A stretch of DNA of 64,000 bases from Nocardia sp. NBC_00416 (GCF_036032445.1 NZ_CP107932.1:3598501-3662500); one strand, 5' to 3'; numbered from the stretch's first letter, positions 17,023 to 26,716 are shown. Program-made: numbers and translations. The notes: a model not told the origin generated them from the letters alone.

Positions 17023-18333
17023 TCAGTCGTTCTCGCCGAACGCGAAGATCTCGCCGATCCGGGTGGCGACCACGACCTCGCCCTCGGCGCCGACCGCGGT
17101 GCCGGTGGTGCTGCCCTGCGCGCCGGGCAATACATCGGAGTCCAGGGTGGCCCCGGTTCCGGTATCGAAGGTCACCAGGTTCAGCCCCGTGCCGATGGCG
17201 GCGGTGACGTACCCGGTGCCGCCCGCGCTCTGCACCGGGCTCCCCCGCAGCGCGAGATCCTTACGTTCCCAGACCCTTTCGAAACTGTTCCCGTTATCCC
17301 GCAGCGCCAGCAGATAGCCGTCGTCACCGGCCGGGATGATGAGGCCGTCGTCGGAGACCGAGATACCGCGGCGCGGCTGCCAATCCAGTTGCGCCTCCCA
17401 CTTGGGGGTGCCGTCGGCGGTGTTCACGGCGATCAGGCGTTTGCTGTTGTCACCGACGTAGAGCGTCGCGCCGTCGGCGGACAGGGCAGGGTCGGTGGCG
17501 CTGCCGTCCGCGAGGATCTCGCGGCTCCACTCCTGCCGGACCTTTCCGTCGGCGTAGCGCAGCGCCACCAGAGCAGCCCTGGCTTCGCCGGGTTTGCGGA
17601 CCGTCGCGTAGATGCGCCCGGAACCGGTGTCCATCGCGGCCACGGTGGCGACGGCGCAGTCCGGGCCGCCGTCACGACAGTCCGCGAGACCGGTACCGGC
17701 AGCCGGCCAGTCCAGATCGGGGCTCTGCAGGAAATCGGGCTGCGGCAGCAACTGCTGGGTGGGCACCATCCGTTTGCCGGTCTGCCGTTCCAGGACGTCC
17801 ACCTGACCCGACTGGGTGATCACCAGCAGATGGCCGTCGCCGGTGAACTGCATACCGGTGGGCACCCCGGCCACCGGGGTGCGCCAGCGCGGCTGACCGA
17901 GTTGATTGTCCGATTCCACCCCGCTGTCCAGACCGACGTACACGTTGCTCGCGCCGTCGAGCAGCGTGGGCGAGTAGATGGCATTGGGGCCCAACGGATT
18001 ACAGAAACGCTTACGTCCCGTGCGCATCTGGTAGGAGAAGATGTCGCATTCCGCGTCGGTGCGGCTGGTGACGAAGATCTGGCCCTCCGAGCCGACCGTC
18101 AGCGGCGCGGCGACCGGCCCCCCGACCGGGCGGGACCACTGCAGGCTCAGTGCCCGCGAACCTGCCACCGGGGTGGTACCGCTGTTGCGGCTCTCGTGTC
18201 CGGGAGCCGGCCAGCCCAGGCCCCGTCCGACGGTGATGTCGTCGACATCGGTGCCGCACGCGGTGAGCACCCCCATCGCGGCCACCGCCACCGCAAGCCA
18301 GGACACGGTCCGTACGCCGCCGCCGATACGCAC
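17023..18333 (-). CDS. Beta-propeller (PQQ-like) lipoprotein (Rv3035-like)
   Basis: 436 residues, exported. The GTG at 18333 has GGAGGAG eight bases upstream and gives a signal peptide ending in the lipobox LTAC, so Cys would be lipidated at the outer membrane face. The rest is repeated blades: LLDGASNVYVGLDSG, YADGKVRQEWSREI, SADGATLYVGDNSKR, ADGTPKWEAQLDW. The PQQ-like fold is known from scaffold proteins such as BamB; cofactor binding is not implied. It is divergent from the acyltransferase at 18469. The pair has opposite order to its M. tuberculosis counterpart. Confidence 0.87.
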   Translation of the reverse strand: MRIGGGVRTVSWLAVAVAAMGVLTACGTDVDDITVGRGLGWPAPGHESRNSGTTPVAGSRALSLQWSRPVGGPVAAPLTVGSEGQIFVTSRTDAECDIFSYQMRTGRKRFCNPLGPNAIYSPTLLDGASNVYVGLDSGVESDNQLGQPRWRTPVAGVPTGMQFTGDGHLLVITQSGQVDVLERQTGKRMVPTQQLLPQPDFLQSPDLDWPAAGTGLADCRDGGPDCAVATVAAMDTGSGRIYATVRKPGEARAALVALRYADGKVRQEWSREILADGSATDPALSADGATLYVGDNSKRLIAVNTADGTPKWEAQLDWQPRRGISVSDDGLIIPAGDDGYLLALRDNGNSFERVWERKDLALRGSPVQSAGGTGYVTAAIGTGLNLVTFDTGTGATLDSDVLPGAQGSTTGTAVGAEGEVVVATRIGEIFAFGEND

Positions 18334-18468
18334 CTGCTGGTCTCCTCCGTCGTCCTGCTCCCCGGGCCCACCTGTGTGTGAGATTAACGGAAGGGTATAG
18401 GCCGGGGCTCCCGAGCACGAAAGTAGGCTGTCGGCAGTAATGGGCACAGGATCCGAGGAGAGACGTTC

Positions 18469-19218
18469 GTGACGAGCATGTGGGGCGCACCGCTGCGCTC
18501 ACGGTGGCAGGGCTCCCGGCGACGCGACCGGCGGCAGGCCCGGTTCCTCACCCTCGCCTCGCTACGCTGGGTGCTGGCGAATCGCGCCTACACCCCCTGG
18601 TACCTGGTGCGTTACTACCGGCTGGCCAAATTCCGTCTCGCCAATCCGCACGTGATCCTGCGCGGCATGGTGTTCCTGGGGCGCAATGTGGAGGTCCACG
18701 CCACCCCTGAGCTGGGCCGGTTGGAGATCGGCCGCTGGGTCCATATCGGCGACGGCAACGCCATCCGCTGCCACGAGGGCTCGCTGCGGATCGGCGACAA
18801 AGTGGTGTTCGGCAAGGACAACGTGGTCAACACCTACCTCGATATCGAGATCGGGGAATCCACCCTGGTCGCCGACTGGTGCTACATCACCGACTTCGAT
18901 CATCGGATGGACGACATCACCCTGCCCATCAAGGACCAGGGCATCGTGAAGAGCCCGGTCCGGATCGGCCCGGATACCTGGATCGCCGCCAAGGTCACCG
19001 TCCTGCGGGAGACCCGGGTCGGCCGCGGCTGCGTGCTCGGCGCGCACGCGGTGGTCAAGGGCGAGATCCCGGACTACAGCATCGCGGTCGGCGCCCCCGC
19101 CCGGGTGGTGAAGAACCGGAAATCCAGCTGGGAAGCCCAGGCCGCCGCGCGCGCGGCCCGGGAGGCGGCCCTGGCCGATATCGAACGCAAGAAGAACGGG
19201 GTCGCGCAGGACGTGTGA
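18469..19218 (+). CDS. Left-handed beta-helix acyltransferase (Rv3034c-like)
   Basis: 249 residues with hexapeptide repeats from about residue 60 to 205 (VFLGRNVEVH, GRWVHIGDGN, VVFGKDNVVN, RIGPDTWIAAK, VGRGCVLGAHAVV). A catalytic His probably lies in DFDHRMDD. The ending YSIAVGAPARVVK is typical of CysE/LacA-type O-acetyltransferases. A charged N-terminal tail (SRRRDRRQ) is present. The mycobacterial homologue belongs to the methylglucose lipopolysaccharide locus, so sugar O-acylation is likely. The start is the GTG at 18469; an ATG at 18478 is possible. Confidence 0.9.
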   Translation: MTSMWGAPLRSRWQGSRRRDRRQARFLTLASLRWVLANRAYTPWYLVRYYRLAKFRLANPHVILRGMVFLGRNVEVHATPELGRLEIGRWVHIGDGNAIRCHEGSLRIGDKVVFGKDNVVNTYLDIEIGESTLVADWCYITDFDHRMDDITLPIKDQGIVKSPVRIGPDTWIAAKVTVLRETRVGRGCVLGAHAVVKGEIPDYSIAVGAPARVVKNRKSSWEAQAAARAAREAALADIERKKNGVAQDV

Positions 19219-19224
19219 ACGGCC

Positions 19225-19767
19225 CTACTGCACCGCGTCCATCTTCTTGACGATCCGCTGCACGGTGAGCCAGGTGCGCGTGGTGATGTCCTTGCCGTAG
19301 GCGCGTTCGAGCCATGCCATGAAATTCGGGGTCTTCGGCGTGCTGTTGTCGATCACCGCCAGAAAAGCGCGGGCCTCTGCGTCATAGCCGATGATCGTGG
19401 TGAGCGGATCGTCGTCCGCGGGCAGCGCGGGCGCGCCGGGCCTTTTGAAGAAGGTCGTGGTGAGGTAGGTGTCGCGACCGTGGGTGAAACCGGTGAACGG
19501 GTCACGGTCGAGCAACTCGCGCAGTTCGGCCTCGGAGCGGATGATCGTCCCGCCCGGAATGCCGAGTTCGGCGTTCAGGGACTCCTGGATCCGATCCTCC
19601 AGCTCGGCGATATCGCCTTCCTCGGCGGCGAAGACGATATTGCCGCTCGACAGCACCGAAGCCACCGAGGTGAATCCGAGTCCGGTGAACACGCCGCGCA
19701 GTTTCTCGTTGCTCATATTCGGATTGCTGGGCATGATTCCGCGTAGCAATGCCGCGTACACCGTCAT
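19225..19767 (-). CDS. DUF1697 family protein
   Basis: 180 residues, soluble. The opening TVYAALLRGIMPSNPNMSNE, then LRGVFTGLGFTSVASVLSSG and NIVFAAEE, is the DUF1697 hallmark, followed by an aspartate-rich middle and the ending TWLTVQRIVKKM. Function unknown. The ATG at 19767 is the family start. It converges on the acyltransferase with a 6-bp gap. Confidence 0.9.
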   Translation of the reverse strand: MTVYAALLRGIMPSNPNMSNEKLRGVFTGLGFTSVASVLSSGNIVFAAEEGDIAELEDRIQESLNAELGIPGGTIIRSEAELRELLDRDPFTGFTHGRDTYLTTTFFKRPGAPALPADDDPLTTIIGYDAEARAFLAVIDNSTPKTPNFMAWLERAYGKDITTRTWLTVQRIVKKMDAVQ

Positions 19768-20215
19768 GTGGCGACCGTACCCCGGCACACCGACACCCGC
19801 CCCGCACATCCAGGGGACGTCGGAGCTCCCGCCCAGCCCCGGCCACCGCTTCGGCCCTGCCGCTCGAACTCCGGTCGGAGCCGGCCGCCGAGCAGCGGGC
19901 ACCCGGAAACGCCGGTCTCGTGTGCACCGTGCAGTATCCCCCGAGCCCCCTCTGCTGGTTGTCGTCGTTGTCGGCCTCCTGGTCGAGGATCTGACCGTTG
20001 CCCGGAGCTCGGGCTCGCCCGTCCGCACCGCATGTCACCGTTTCACATTCGGCTTTTCCGCGGAGCCCAACAGCAGCAACGTAATTGCCTAGGATGGCTG
20101 TACTGATCGATATCTTCGACCGGTTCACCCTGCGCACGCCGGGACGGCCGGGGCGTCCGTGCGGTGCCGGAAATCGATATGCCGGATATCGATGCCGATC
20201 CGGGAGGGGAAACCT
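19768..20215. other. Intergenic region upstream of the NTPase/binding-protein module
   Basis: About 450 bp with no convincing gene. Between 20035 and 20100 it becomes AT-richer and includes a TAGGAT hexamer at 20091-20096 that could be a -10 element for the plus-strand module. No clear -35 is visible. Confidence 0.35.
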
Positions 20216-22243
20216 GTGGAAGGCCCGAAATTGCATGGGCTGGAGCCGATCACCGGACTGCTGATCGAGCAGTTGGTCCAACGGCCCGAAGGGCGGAGCC
20301 GGCTGCTGCCGGTGGTGGTCGCGGTGGGGCCGCCCGGCAGCGGGAAAACCGTTCTGCTGCACGCGCTCGCAGAGCGTTGCGCGAAACTTCCACTGGCCCG
20401 GGTCGATCTGAGCCTGGGCGATCGGGCGCCCCGGGAGGTGTTCGGGGAGCTCGCCTTCGAACTCGGCCGGCACCGACGGCAGTTCGGCCGGATCGCCTTT
20501 CCGCAGCTGTGGCTGTGTGTGGTGGCGGTGGGCAGCACACTGCACACCCACGACGACAATCGCCGGACGGCGCTGCAGAATCTGCGTCAGGTCGTCTCCA
20601 GCGCCCAGCCGATGGAGGCGCGCAGCAAGGGCGTCACCGATATCCTCGACGCCGCGGGACAGGTGCCCGAAGGATTGTCCCCGTGGGTGGGCATGGCCGT
20701 GGAATCCCTGTTGCAGAGCCTGAACCGGCTCAACATCAGGCGTCGGATCAGCCAGGGCCCACGGCTGACCGGCGATCAGATCCGGCGCGAAGACATGCTC
20801 ATCGACCTCGCCAAATGGGCGCACGGCGACGACGAGTCCCGCGCCGAGGCCGACGCCATCTTCGGTATGGCGTTCCTGCACGATCTGCGGCACGCCTACG
20901 CCGGCGTGCGCGGATCGCGGCGCACGCTCAACTCCGTATTACTGCTGGACAATGCGCACACCCCCGCGGGACGACTCTTCCTGCAGACCCTGCGTGAGGC
21001 GCGCCGACGCAACGGCGCCGAACCCGATCCGCTGGTAGTCGTCGCCGCCAGCGCGCAGTGGCTGCCGGCGTGGAGCGAATGTTGGCACCGTCCCGGTATC
21101 CATCGGTTCAGCGACGACACCGAACGCCGCGAACCCGAACACCGAACCGGGGGTCTCGAGTGGCCCGTCCCGCGCAACCCGCCCGATGTCCTCGCGGACT
21201 GGGCGGCGGCGGACAATCCGGCGACCTCCTGGTTCCCGTGGTATCTGGTGGATCTGAGCCGGTTGAGCGCGCAGACCACCGGTGACCTCACCGCCGACCA
21301 GCGCATGCGTTCGGTCCCCCGGGTCGCGGCGTTCGTCCGGGGCCTCACCGGCGGAAACGCCGCCGCGACCGTGGACGTCATCGCCGCACTGGGTCAGTCC
21401 GGTGCGGACGACGCCCTCACTGGCGCGCGCACCGTTCTCACCACCCCCGTGGGCACCCGGCACGATCCGCTGCCGGAACCGGTCGATGTACCGGGCACCG
21501 TGCTCGAGCGGGCCCGCGAGCGGCTCCTGGGCGACTTCCCGGAAGCCGAGAATCTGCGCGATCTGGTGACGTCCGCGGCGGGACGCACCGTGGATGTGCT
21601 GTACCAACCGGAGGTCCTGGATTCCACCCTGCCCGACGGCGAAGCGCTGCTGCAGGAAGTACGCAATCGACTGTGGATCCGCACCGTCGACGGTGCGGAA
21701 CCGGAGATGGTGCTCGACATCTGGTTGCGCCGGATCCTGCTCTGTGAGCTCGCCGACCGCGAACCCGACGATCCGCGCAGCTGGGACGGCGCCCACACGA
21801 TCTGCCGTGAGGTGTACCGGCGCAAGTTCACCGAAGGCGAGACGGCGGCCGAGGCCGAGGCCCTCTACCACGATCTCGCGCTGGGCCGCCTGGACGGCGC
21901 CATCGAATATCTGAGCCGGCCGTTCCTGCCCGGACACTCCGAGTTCGGCCGTACCACCGCCACCGCCTGGCTGTCCGATCTGGATCTGATCACCTCCGCT
22001 CCGCGCCGCGTCGACGCCGAGCGAACCCCGTTCGCGCAGGTCGAGGCGATCGTCCGGGACAACGGTCTGGAACCCGAACACGATATGGCCTGGCTGATCA
22101 CCGCGCTGTGGGTCTCCAACGACCCGCTCGGTGACCCGCAGCGGACCCTGGATCGCACCATCGAGAACGAGTTCCGTCAATTGGCCCGGGGACTCGGCCG
22201 CGGGGCGCTGCTGCTGTACGAACGGGCGGAGAGGTACCGATGA
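20216..22243 (+). CDS. Large P-loop NTPase of a two-gene module
   Basis: 675 residues. Walker A is GPPGSGKT near residue 32 and Walker B is probably SVLLLDNAHTP near residue 245. Helical regions between them and a C-terminal half without recognised motifs give a STAND/AAA-like layout. No membrane segments are seen. The GTG at 20216 is chosen because GGAGGGG precedes it at good spacing; an in-frame GTG at 20159 lacks that. The stop overlaps the ATG of the next gene (ATGA), so the two are made together. Function unknown; it may act as the cytoplasmic partner of the membrane-tethered protein. Confidence 0.8.
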   Translation: MEGPKLHGLEPITGLLIEQLVQRPEGRSRLLPVVVAVGPPGSGKTVLLHALAERCAKLPLARVDLSLGDRAPREVFGELAFELGRHRRQFGRIAFPQLWLCVVAVGSTLHTHDDNRRTALQNLRQVVSSAQPMEARSKGVTDILDAAGQVPEGLSPWVGMAVESLLQSLNRLNIRRRISQGPRLTGDQIRREDMLIDLAKWAHGDDESRAEADAIFGMAFLHDLRHAYAGVRGSRRTLNSVLLLDNAHTPAGRLFLQTLREARRRNGAEPDPLVVVAASAQWLPAWSECWHRPGIHRFSDDTERREPEHRTGGLEWPVPRNPPDVLADWAAADNPATSWFPWYLVDLSRLSAQTTGDLTADQRMRSVPRVAAFVRGLTGGNAAATVDVIAALGQSGADDALTGARTVLTTPVGTRHDPLPEPVDVPGTVLERARERLLGDFPEAENLRDLVTSAAGRTVDVLYQPEVLDSTLPDGEALLQEVRNRLWIRTVDGAEPEMVLDIWLRRILLCELADREPDDPRSWDGAHTICREVYRRKFTEGETAAEAEALYHDLALGRLDGAIEYLSRPFLPGHSEFGRTTATAWLSDLDLITSAPRRVDAERTPFAQVEAIVRDNGLEPEHDMAWLITALWVSNDPLGDPQRTLDRTIENEFRQLARGLGRGALLLYERAERYR

Positions 22244-23706
22244 GCACCCTGATCCAACCCCCACCGCCCGGCTACCGGAAATGGTGGTGGGTACCCGCCC
22301 TCGTCGTGGTGGTAATACTGGTCGTCGGCGCGGTGACCTGGCTGCCCACGGTCTTCCGGTCGGACAACAGCTGCGGAGCGGGGGTCGTCCACAGCGGGCC
22401 GAACGACGAATGCGTCGGGATCACCGACGGCAGCACGATCTTCGATGCGGAGCTCACGGATATCGAGCACCGCATCCTCGACGAGAACCGGTCGGTGGAG
22501 ACCTCCGGGCAACCGTATGTGAGCATCGTGCTGCTGTCGCCGATGACCACGGGCGACAAGCCCGAGCGCATCGCGACCGTGTCCGGTATCCGGCATCGGC
22601 TCGAAGGCGCGCATCTGGCCCAACTCGCGGCGAACCGGACCGGAACCTGGGGCGATACACCCAAGATCAGACTGTTGCTGGGGAACCCCGGGATCGAATT
22701 CGCCGAATGGCAAACCGCGGTCGGCGCGATCGAGGCACGGCGCGCGGCCGACCGCATCGTCGCGGTCACCGGTATCTCGTTCAGTGTCGACAACGCGTTC
22801 CGGACCATCGAACGTCTTTCCGAACTGCGGATACCGGTCGTCGGCTCCACGCTCACCGCGGACGATCTGCCGGCACTGCGCGGATTCCTGCGGGTTTCGC
22901 CGTCCGCCGCGGAGCACGCGCGGACCGCCGCCGAGTATCTGTCCACGCTCAGCCGACGAATCCTGATCGTCCGCGACGACAGCCCGGCCGACCATTACGG
23001 GCGCACCCTCGCCGAAGCCTTCGCGAGTAGTTTCCCCGACGATCCGCAGCGTTTCGCCGGTAGGGAGGAGATCTACGACTCCGAAATCGGCAACCTGGAC
23101 AACGCGTTCCATTTCATGATGCCGAATATCTGCCAGAACGCCCCGGACACCGTCTATTTCGCGGGCCGGGCCGCGCACGCACTGCAATTTCTGACCCAGC
23201 TCGCCGGACGCCGCTGCGGGGATACCCCGATCCGAGTGGTCACCGCCGACGATATGGCGTACTACCGCCTCTCGGACAGCCCCGCCCGGATGGCGTTGGG
23301 GACCGAGGTCTCGGTGCTGTACACCGGACTCGTCCATCGGCAGGCTTGGCAGGACCACCCGGAGCTGTTCAATCCGTACTCCGTCGAACAGTTCTCGCTC
23401 GGCTGTACCGGACCCGTCTGCTATCGGGACCTCTCCGACGACAATCTGGACGACTTCGCCGCCGTCATGGAACACGACGCCGCGGTGACAGCTGTCGAAG
23501 CGATCCGGCGGGCGGCCGGATACGCGGCGGACAACGTGCAATCGGACCAGGTCCTCCAGGCGATGAACAGCCTGCACGACCAGACCGCGATCCTCGGGGC
23601 CAGCGGAGTGCTCTCGTTCGACGAGAACGGCCTGCCGACGAATAAGCCCATTCCGATCCTCGAGGCATTGGACGGAGCGCCACCGCGATATCTCGGACTT
23701 CCGTAA
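22240..23706 (+). CDS. Membrane-tethered type 1 periplasmic-binding-fold protein
   Basis: 488 residues: a short cytoplasmic start, one hydrophobic helix (about residues 14-36, WWWVPALVVVVILVVGAV) and a large extracellular domain. The domain reads like a leucine/amide-binding-type receptor: VSIVLLSPMT, AVTGISFSVDN, PVVGSTLTADDLP, RVSPSAAEHARTAAEYL, ILIVRDDSPADHYGR. No lipobox and no neighbouring permease or transport ATPase are present, so an import role is unlikely. A ligand sensor passing a signal to the coupled NTPase is the favoured inference. Confidence 0.82.
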   Translation: MSTLIQPPPPGYRKWWWVPALVVVVILVVGAVTWLPTVFRSDNSCGAGVVHSGPNDECVGITDGSTIFDAELTDIEHRILDENRSVETSGQPYVSIVLLSPMTTGDKPERIATVSGIRHRLEGAHLAQLAANRTGTWGDTPKIRLLLGNPGIEFAEWQTAVGAIEARRAADRIVAVTGISFSVDNAFRTIERLSELRIPVVGSTLTADDLPALRGFLRVSPSAAEHARTAAEYLSTLSRRILIVRDDSPADHYGRTLAEAFASSFPDDPQRFAGREEIYDSEIGNLDNAFHFMMPNICQNAPDTVYFAGRAAHALQFLTQLAGRRCGDTPIRVVTADDMAYYRLSDSPARMALGTEVSVLYTGLVHRQAWQDHPELFNPYSVEQFSLGCTGPVCYRDLSDDNLDDFAAVMEHDAAVTAVEAIRRAAGYAADNVQSDQVLQAMNSLHDQTAILGASGVLSFDENGLPTNKPIPILEALDGAPPRYLGLP

Positions 23707-23741
23707 CCGGTCCGATAACAGTCGAGACCCGGCGGCGCGGC

Positions 23742-24365
23742 CTACGGCGTCGGCCCGGCGGAGACCGCGCGGCGAGCGATGCGTTCGTTCAACCGGATTC
23801 GCGCGGACGGCCACTCGTCGGCCAGGATCGCGTGGACGACCGTATCCCGGCGAGTGCCGTCGCGACGGCGGCCATGCCGGCGGAGTACGCCCTCCTCGAC
23901 CGCCCCGAGAGCGGTGACGGCCTTGCGGGACAGCAGATTCCGATCGTCGACGGTGAACTCCGCCCGGACCGCGCCGAGGGTGGCGAAGACATGGTCCAAC
24001 AGCAGCAGTTTGCTCTCCGGGTTGCAGACGGTGCCGCGCACCGCGCGCGAGTACCAGGTGTAGCCGATGGTGACCCGACCGTGCTGCTCGTCCATGTTGT
24101 AGAGCGACGTGGTTCCGACGATCCGGCCGTCACGCAGATCCACCGGCACCAGCACCTGACGACCGGAGGACAGGGCGGCGGCGACCGTTTCCGGTGACGG
24201 CGGCTGCGATTCGATGCCGTAGGGGAAGTAACGCAGTGTTTCGGGATCGTCGTGCGCGGCCGCCAACTCGCCGGCATCGCCGGACTCCAGCGGGCGCAGC
24301 AGTACGTGGTCGCCGCGTAGCGTGGGTGGACGCTGCCAGTACTCGCTTCGCATCGTTGTCCTCAT
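23742..24365 (-). CDS. GNAT acetyltransferase (RimJ/RimL type)
   Basis: 207 residues. The opening LRGDHVLLRPLESGDAGELA and the later GTTSLYNMDEQHGRVTIGYTW, NPESKLLLLDHVF and RNLLSRKAVTALGAVEEGVL give the RimJ/L subfamily layout, which acetylates protein N-termini or small amines using acetyl-CoA. It is a lone gene convergent with the binding-fold protein. The substrate is unknown. The first ATG is 24365; a second ATG four codons later is possible. Confidence 0.88.
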   Translation of the reverse strand: MRTTMRSEYWQRPPTLRGDHVLLRPLESGDAGELAAAHDDPETLRYFPYGIESQPPSPETVAAALSSGRQVLVPVDLRDGRIVGTTSLYNMDEQHGRVTIGYTWYSRAVRGTVCNPESKLLLLDHVFATLGAVRAEFTVDDRNLLSRKAVTALGAVEEGVLRRHGRRRDGTRRDTVVHAILADEWPSARIRLNERIARRAVSAGPTP

Positions 24366-24412
24366 TTCCTCCGGGACCAGTTCACGGGGTCCTCATTTCT
24401 TCCGGGACCGCT

Positions 24413-25612
24413 TCACAGGCGCGAGGCCTCGCACAGGAAGACCGTGGCCGTGCGGCCGATCCGGGTGATCACGATCGTGTACGGCCGGGAACCGGTGGGC
24501 TTCACCCGTCGGCGCAGCGCATCGGGATCGACCTCCACTCCGCGCACGAGGATCTCGAGCCGACCGCAATCGAGGCGGCGGAGTTCGGACCGCAGCGCCT
24601 TCTCCCGGAAGTCACAGGTACCGATGATCCGGAAGCCCCGCACGCCCGCGGGGAGACGGTCGCCGGTGAGATAGGCGATCCGCGGATCCAGCTGCCACAG
24701 ACCATGGCGGGCCGCGTAGTGGCGAACCAATCCGGCCCGCACCACCGCGCCGTCCGGGTCGATGATCCACTCCCCCGGTTCCCGCTCCGGGATCTCGCCG
24801 GGATCGGCATCGGTGAGCGTGGTCGCCGTGCCCGCGGTGCCGAGAACGGTGGCCCGGCGGGTGACACCGGGTTCGCGCAGTCCCGCCGACCAGAGACAAG
24901 CCTCCCGGACGGCGCCGTCCAGCGATATCACCTCGATCTCGCCGTCCCAGTCGAGCCGGTCGAAATCCAATCCCGGAGCGCATTTCACGGCCAGATCGCG
25001 ACCGGAGTACACCGACAGCAGATCCGGTAGCGGCGGCTGCAGCGCGCGCGGGTCGTGGGTGCGCTTCCCGCCGGACCGCCGCGCCGGATCGGCGACGACG
25101 ACCGTCCCGGATGTGCACGGCGCCAGCGCGTCGGCGCGGGCGAGCAGCACGGTCGCGCGCTGCCCGGCCGCCGCCGCGTCCGGTACCGGACGAGTCAGGT
25201 TGTGCTGGGCCATGGCGAGCCGGAGGGGGTCCAGGTCACTGCCGACGACCCGGGGGCAGTGCCGGGCCAACTCGACCAGTTCCGCGCCGATCGAGCAGGT
25301 CACATCGTGGACGTCGCGACCGGCGAGCCGCCGGGCGCGATGCCGGGCCACCAGGGTGGGCGTGGCCTGTTGAAGTGCGTCATCGGTCAGCAGCCAGTCG
25401 CGCGCGCCGGACAGTTTGGCCGCCGCCCGGCGGCGCAGACGCACGGTTTCGATCAGCGCGGGCGCCCGGTCACCGTGCCGGCGCCGGACGCTCGCCGCGT
25501 CACGCACCTGCGACGCGGCGCTGAGCTCGTATTCCGCGACCTCGGCCAGCGCGGCCGTACCCGGCACCGAACCCAGGTAGGCGATTTCGGCCGCACTGAA
25601 GCCGTACCCCAC
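24413..25612 (-). CDS. Class I SAM methyltransferase with THUMP-like domain (Rv3037c-like)
   Basis: 399 residues. The middle has a SAM fold (DVTCSIGAELVELAR as motif I; VVGSDLDPLRLAMAQHNL; VVADPARRSGGKRT). The C-terminal part, from about residue 310, is the THUMP-like segment ending in TRIGRTATVFLCEASRL. Related proteins modify RNA or, by context in mycobacteria, are listed with the methylglucose lipopolysaccharide genes; which applies is open. The start is a GTG at 25612 overlapping the TAG stop of the upstream gene, so they are coupled. Confidence 0.85.
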   Translation of the reverse strand: MGYGFSAAEIAYLGSVPGTAALAEVAEYELSAASQVRDAASVRRRHGDRAPALIETVRLRRRAAAKLSGARDWLLTDDALQQATPTLVARHRARRLAGRDVHDVTCSIGAELVELARHCPRVVGSDLDPLRLAMAQHNLTRPVPDAAAAGQRATVLLARADALAPCTSGTVVVADPARRSGGKRTHDPRALQPPLPDLLSVYSGRDLAVKCAPGLDFDRLDWDGEIEVISLDGAVREACLWSAGLREPGVTRRATVLGTAGTATTLTDADPGEIPEREPGEWIIDPDGAVVRAGLVRHYAARHGLWQLDPRIAYLTGDRLPAGVRGFRIIGTCDFREKALRSELRRLDCGRLEILVRGVEVDPDALRRRVKPTGSRPYTIVITRIGRTATVFLCEASRL

Positions 25613-26589
25613 TAGCTCGCGCCGGCGGCCGGTTTCACTCCGGTGATCATGGCGTTGTAGAAGAACTGGCGCGGCACCACGTGGCGCATCACGTTCTCGT
25701 CCACCCAGCTCAAGCCGAGCCAGGCGCGGTACATCGCCATCCGGTAGCCGAAGGTGAGCTTCTCGTCCGGGACCGCGGCCTCGAAGGTCCGCACCGGCCA
25801 GCCCCACAGGGCCGCGGCGAACTCCTCGGTGTGTGCGGCGACCTCGACGGCGCCCGCCGAACGGGCGATGTCCTCGAGCTGGGTCGGATCGAACGTGTGC
25901 AGGTCGACCACGGCCTCCAGCGCGGCCGCACGCGACGATTCGTCCAGCTCTTCCTGGGGGCGGCGCCAATCCCGCAGGAACGGGAGCCTGGTGAGGGCGG
26001 TGGTGGCCTTCCAGGTGATATTGCCCAGGTTGCGGGCGTAGACATTGCCGATGGTGGTGGGCTCGCCGGCGAAGACGAACCGGCCGCCCGGCCGCAGCAC
26101 CCGCAGGCATTCCCGCAGCGATTGCTCCACATCCGGAATGTGGTGCAGAACCGCGTGCCCGACCACCAGGTCGAAGGTGTCGTCCTCGTACGGGATGGTT
26201 TCCGCGTCGGCGACCCGGCCGTCCACATCCAGACCCAGATGTTCGGCGTTGCGCAGTGCGACCTTCACCATGCCGGGCGAGAGGTCGGTGACCGATCCGC
26301 TCTTCGCGATACCGGACTGCATGAGGTTCAGCAGGAAGAAACCGGTTCCGCAACCGAGTTCCAGGGCCCGATCGTAGGGCAGATCCACCTCGCCGACCGC
26401 GGCGTCGAACCGGCCGCGGGCGTACTCGATACAGCGTTCGTCATAGGAAATCGACCATTTGTCGTCGTAGGTCTCTGCTTCCCAGTCGTGATAGAGCACC
26501 TGGGCGAGCTTGGTGTCCTCGAATGCAGCTTCGACCTCCGCGGCGGTGGCGTGCGGATGTGGTGCGGGGTCGTCGGGGCGTACCGTCAT
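25612..26589 (-). CDS. Class I SAM-dependent methyltransferase (Rv3038c-like)
   Basis: 325 residues. Motif I is ALELGCGTGFFLLNL near residue 80; then VTDLSPGMVKVA, DLVVGHAVLHHIPDVEQSLREC and RPGGRFVFAGEP. The C-terminal 120 residues are an extra helical region seen in the mycobacterial homologue. The ATG at 26589 is taken; an in-frame ATG at 26613 also lacks a good Shine-Dalgarno. It is coupled to the THUMP-like methyltransferase. Substrate unknown. Confidence 0.88.
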   Translation of the reverse strand: MTVRPDDPAPHPHATAAEVEAAFEDTKLAQVLYHDWEAETYDDKWSISYDERCIEYARGRFDAAVGEVDLPYDRALELGCGTGFFLLNLMQSGIAKSGSVTDLSPGMVKVALRNAEHLGLDVDGRVADAETIPYEDDTFDLVVGHAVLHHIPDVEQSLRECLRVLRPGGRFVFAGEPTTIGNVYARNLGNITWKATTALTRLPFLRDWRRPQEELDESSRAAALEAVVDLHTFDPTQLEDIARSAGAVEVAAHTEEFAAALWGWPVRTFEAAVPDEKLTFGYRMAMYRAWLGLSWVDENVMRHVVPRQFFYNAMITGVKPAAGAS

Positions 26590-26716
26590 GGAGGGAAAGC
26601 CTAATGGGTGCATCTGGGCGGAGCCCAGCCGCAGTCCGCGCACGGCCGGAGGGACGCCTGGCCTTCTCGGTCGGGGGTCCGATGCCGCCGGATAGTCACG
26701 GTGGTCCGCGCCTCGT

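Noticed and set aside
25613..26353. Extension of the THUMP-like methyltransferase into the upstream gene
   Set aside because: That part is an out-of-frame shadow of the Rv3038c-like methyltransferase; the GTG at 25612 gives the natural start.
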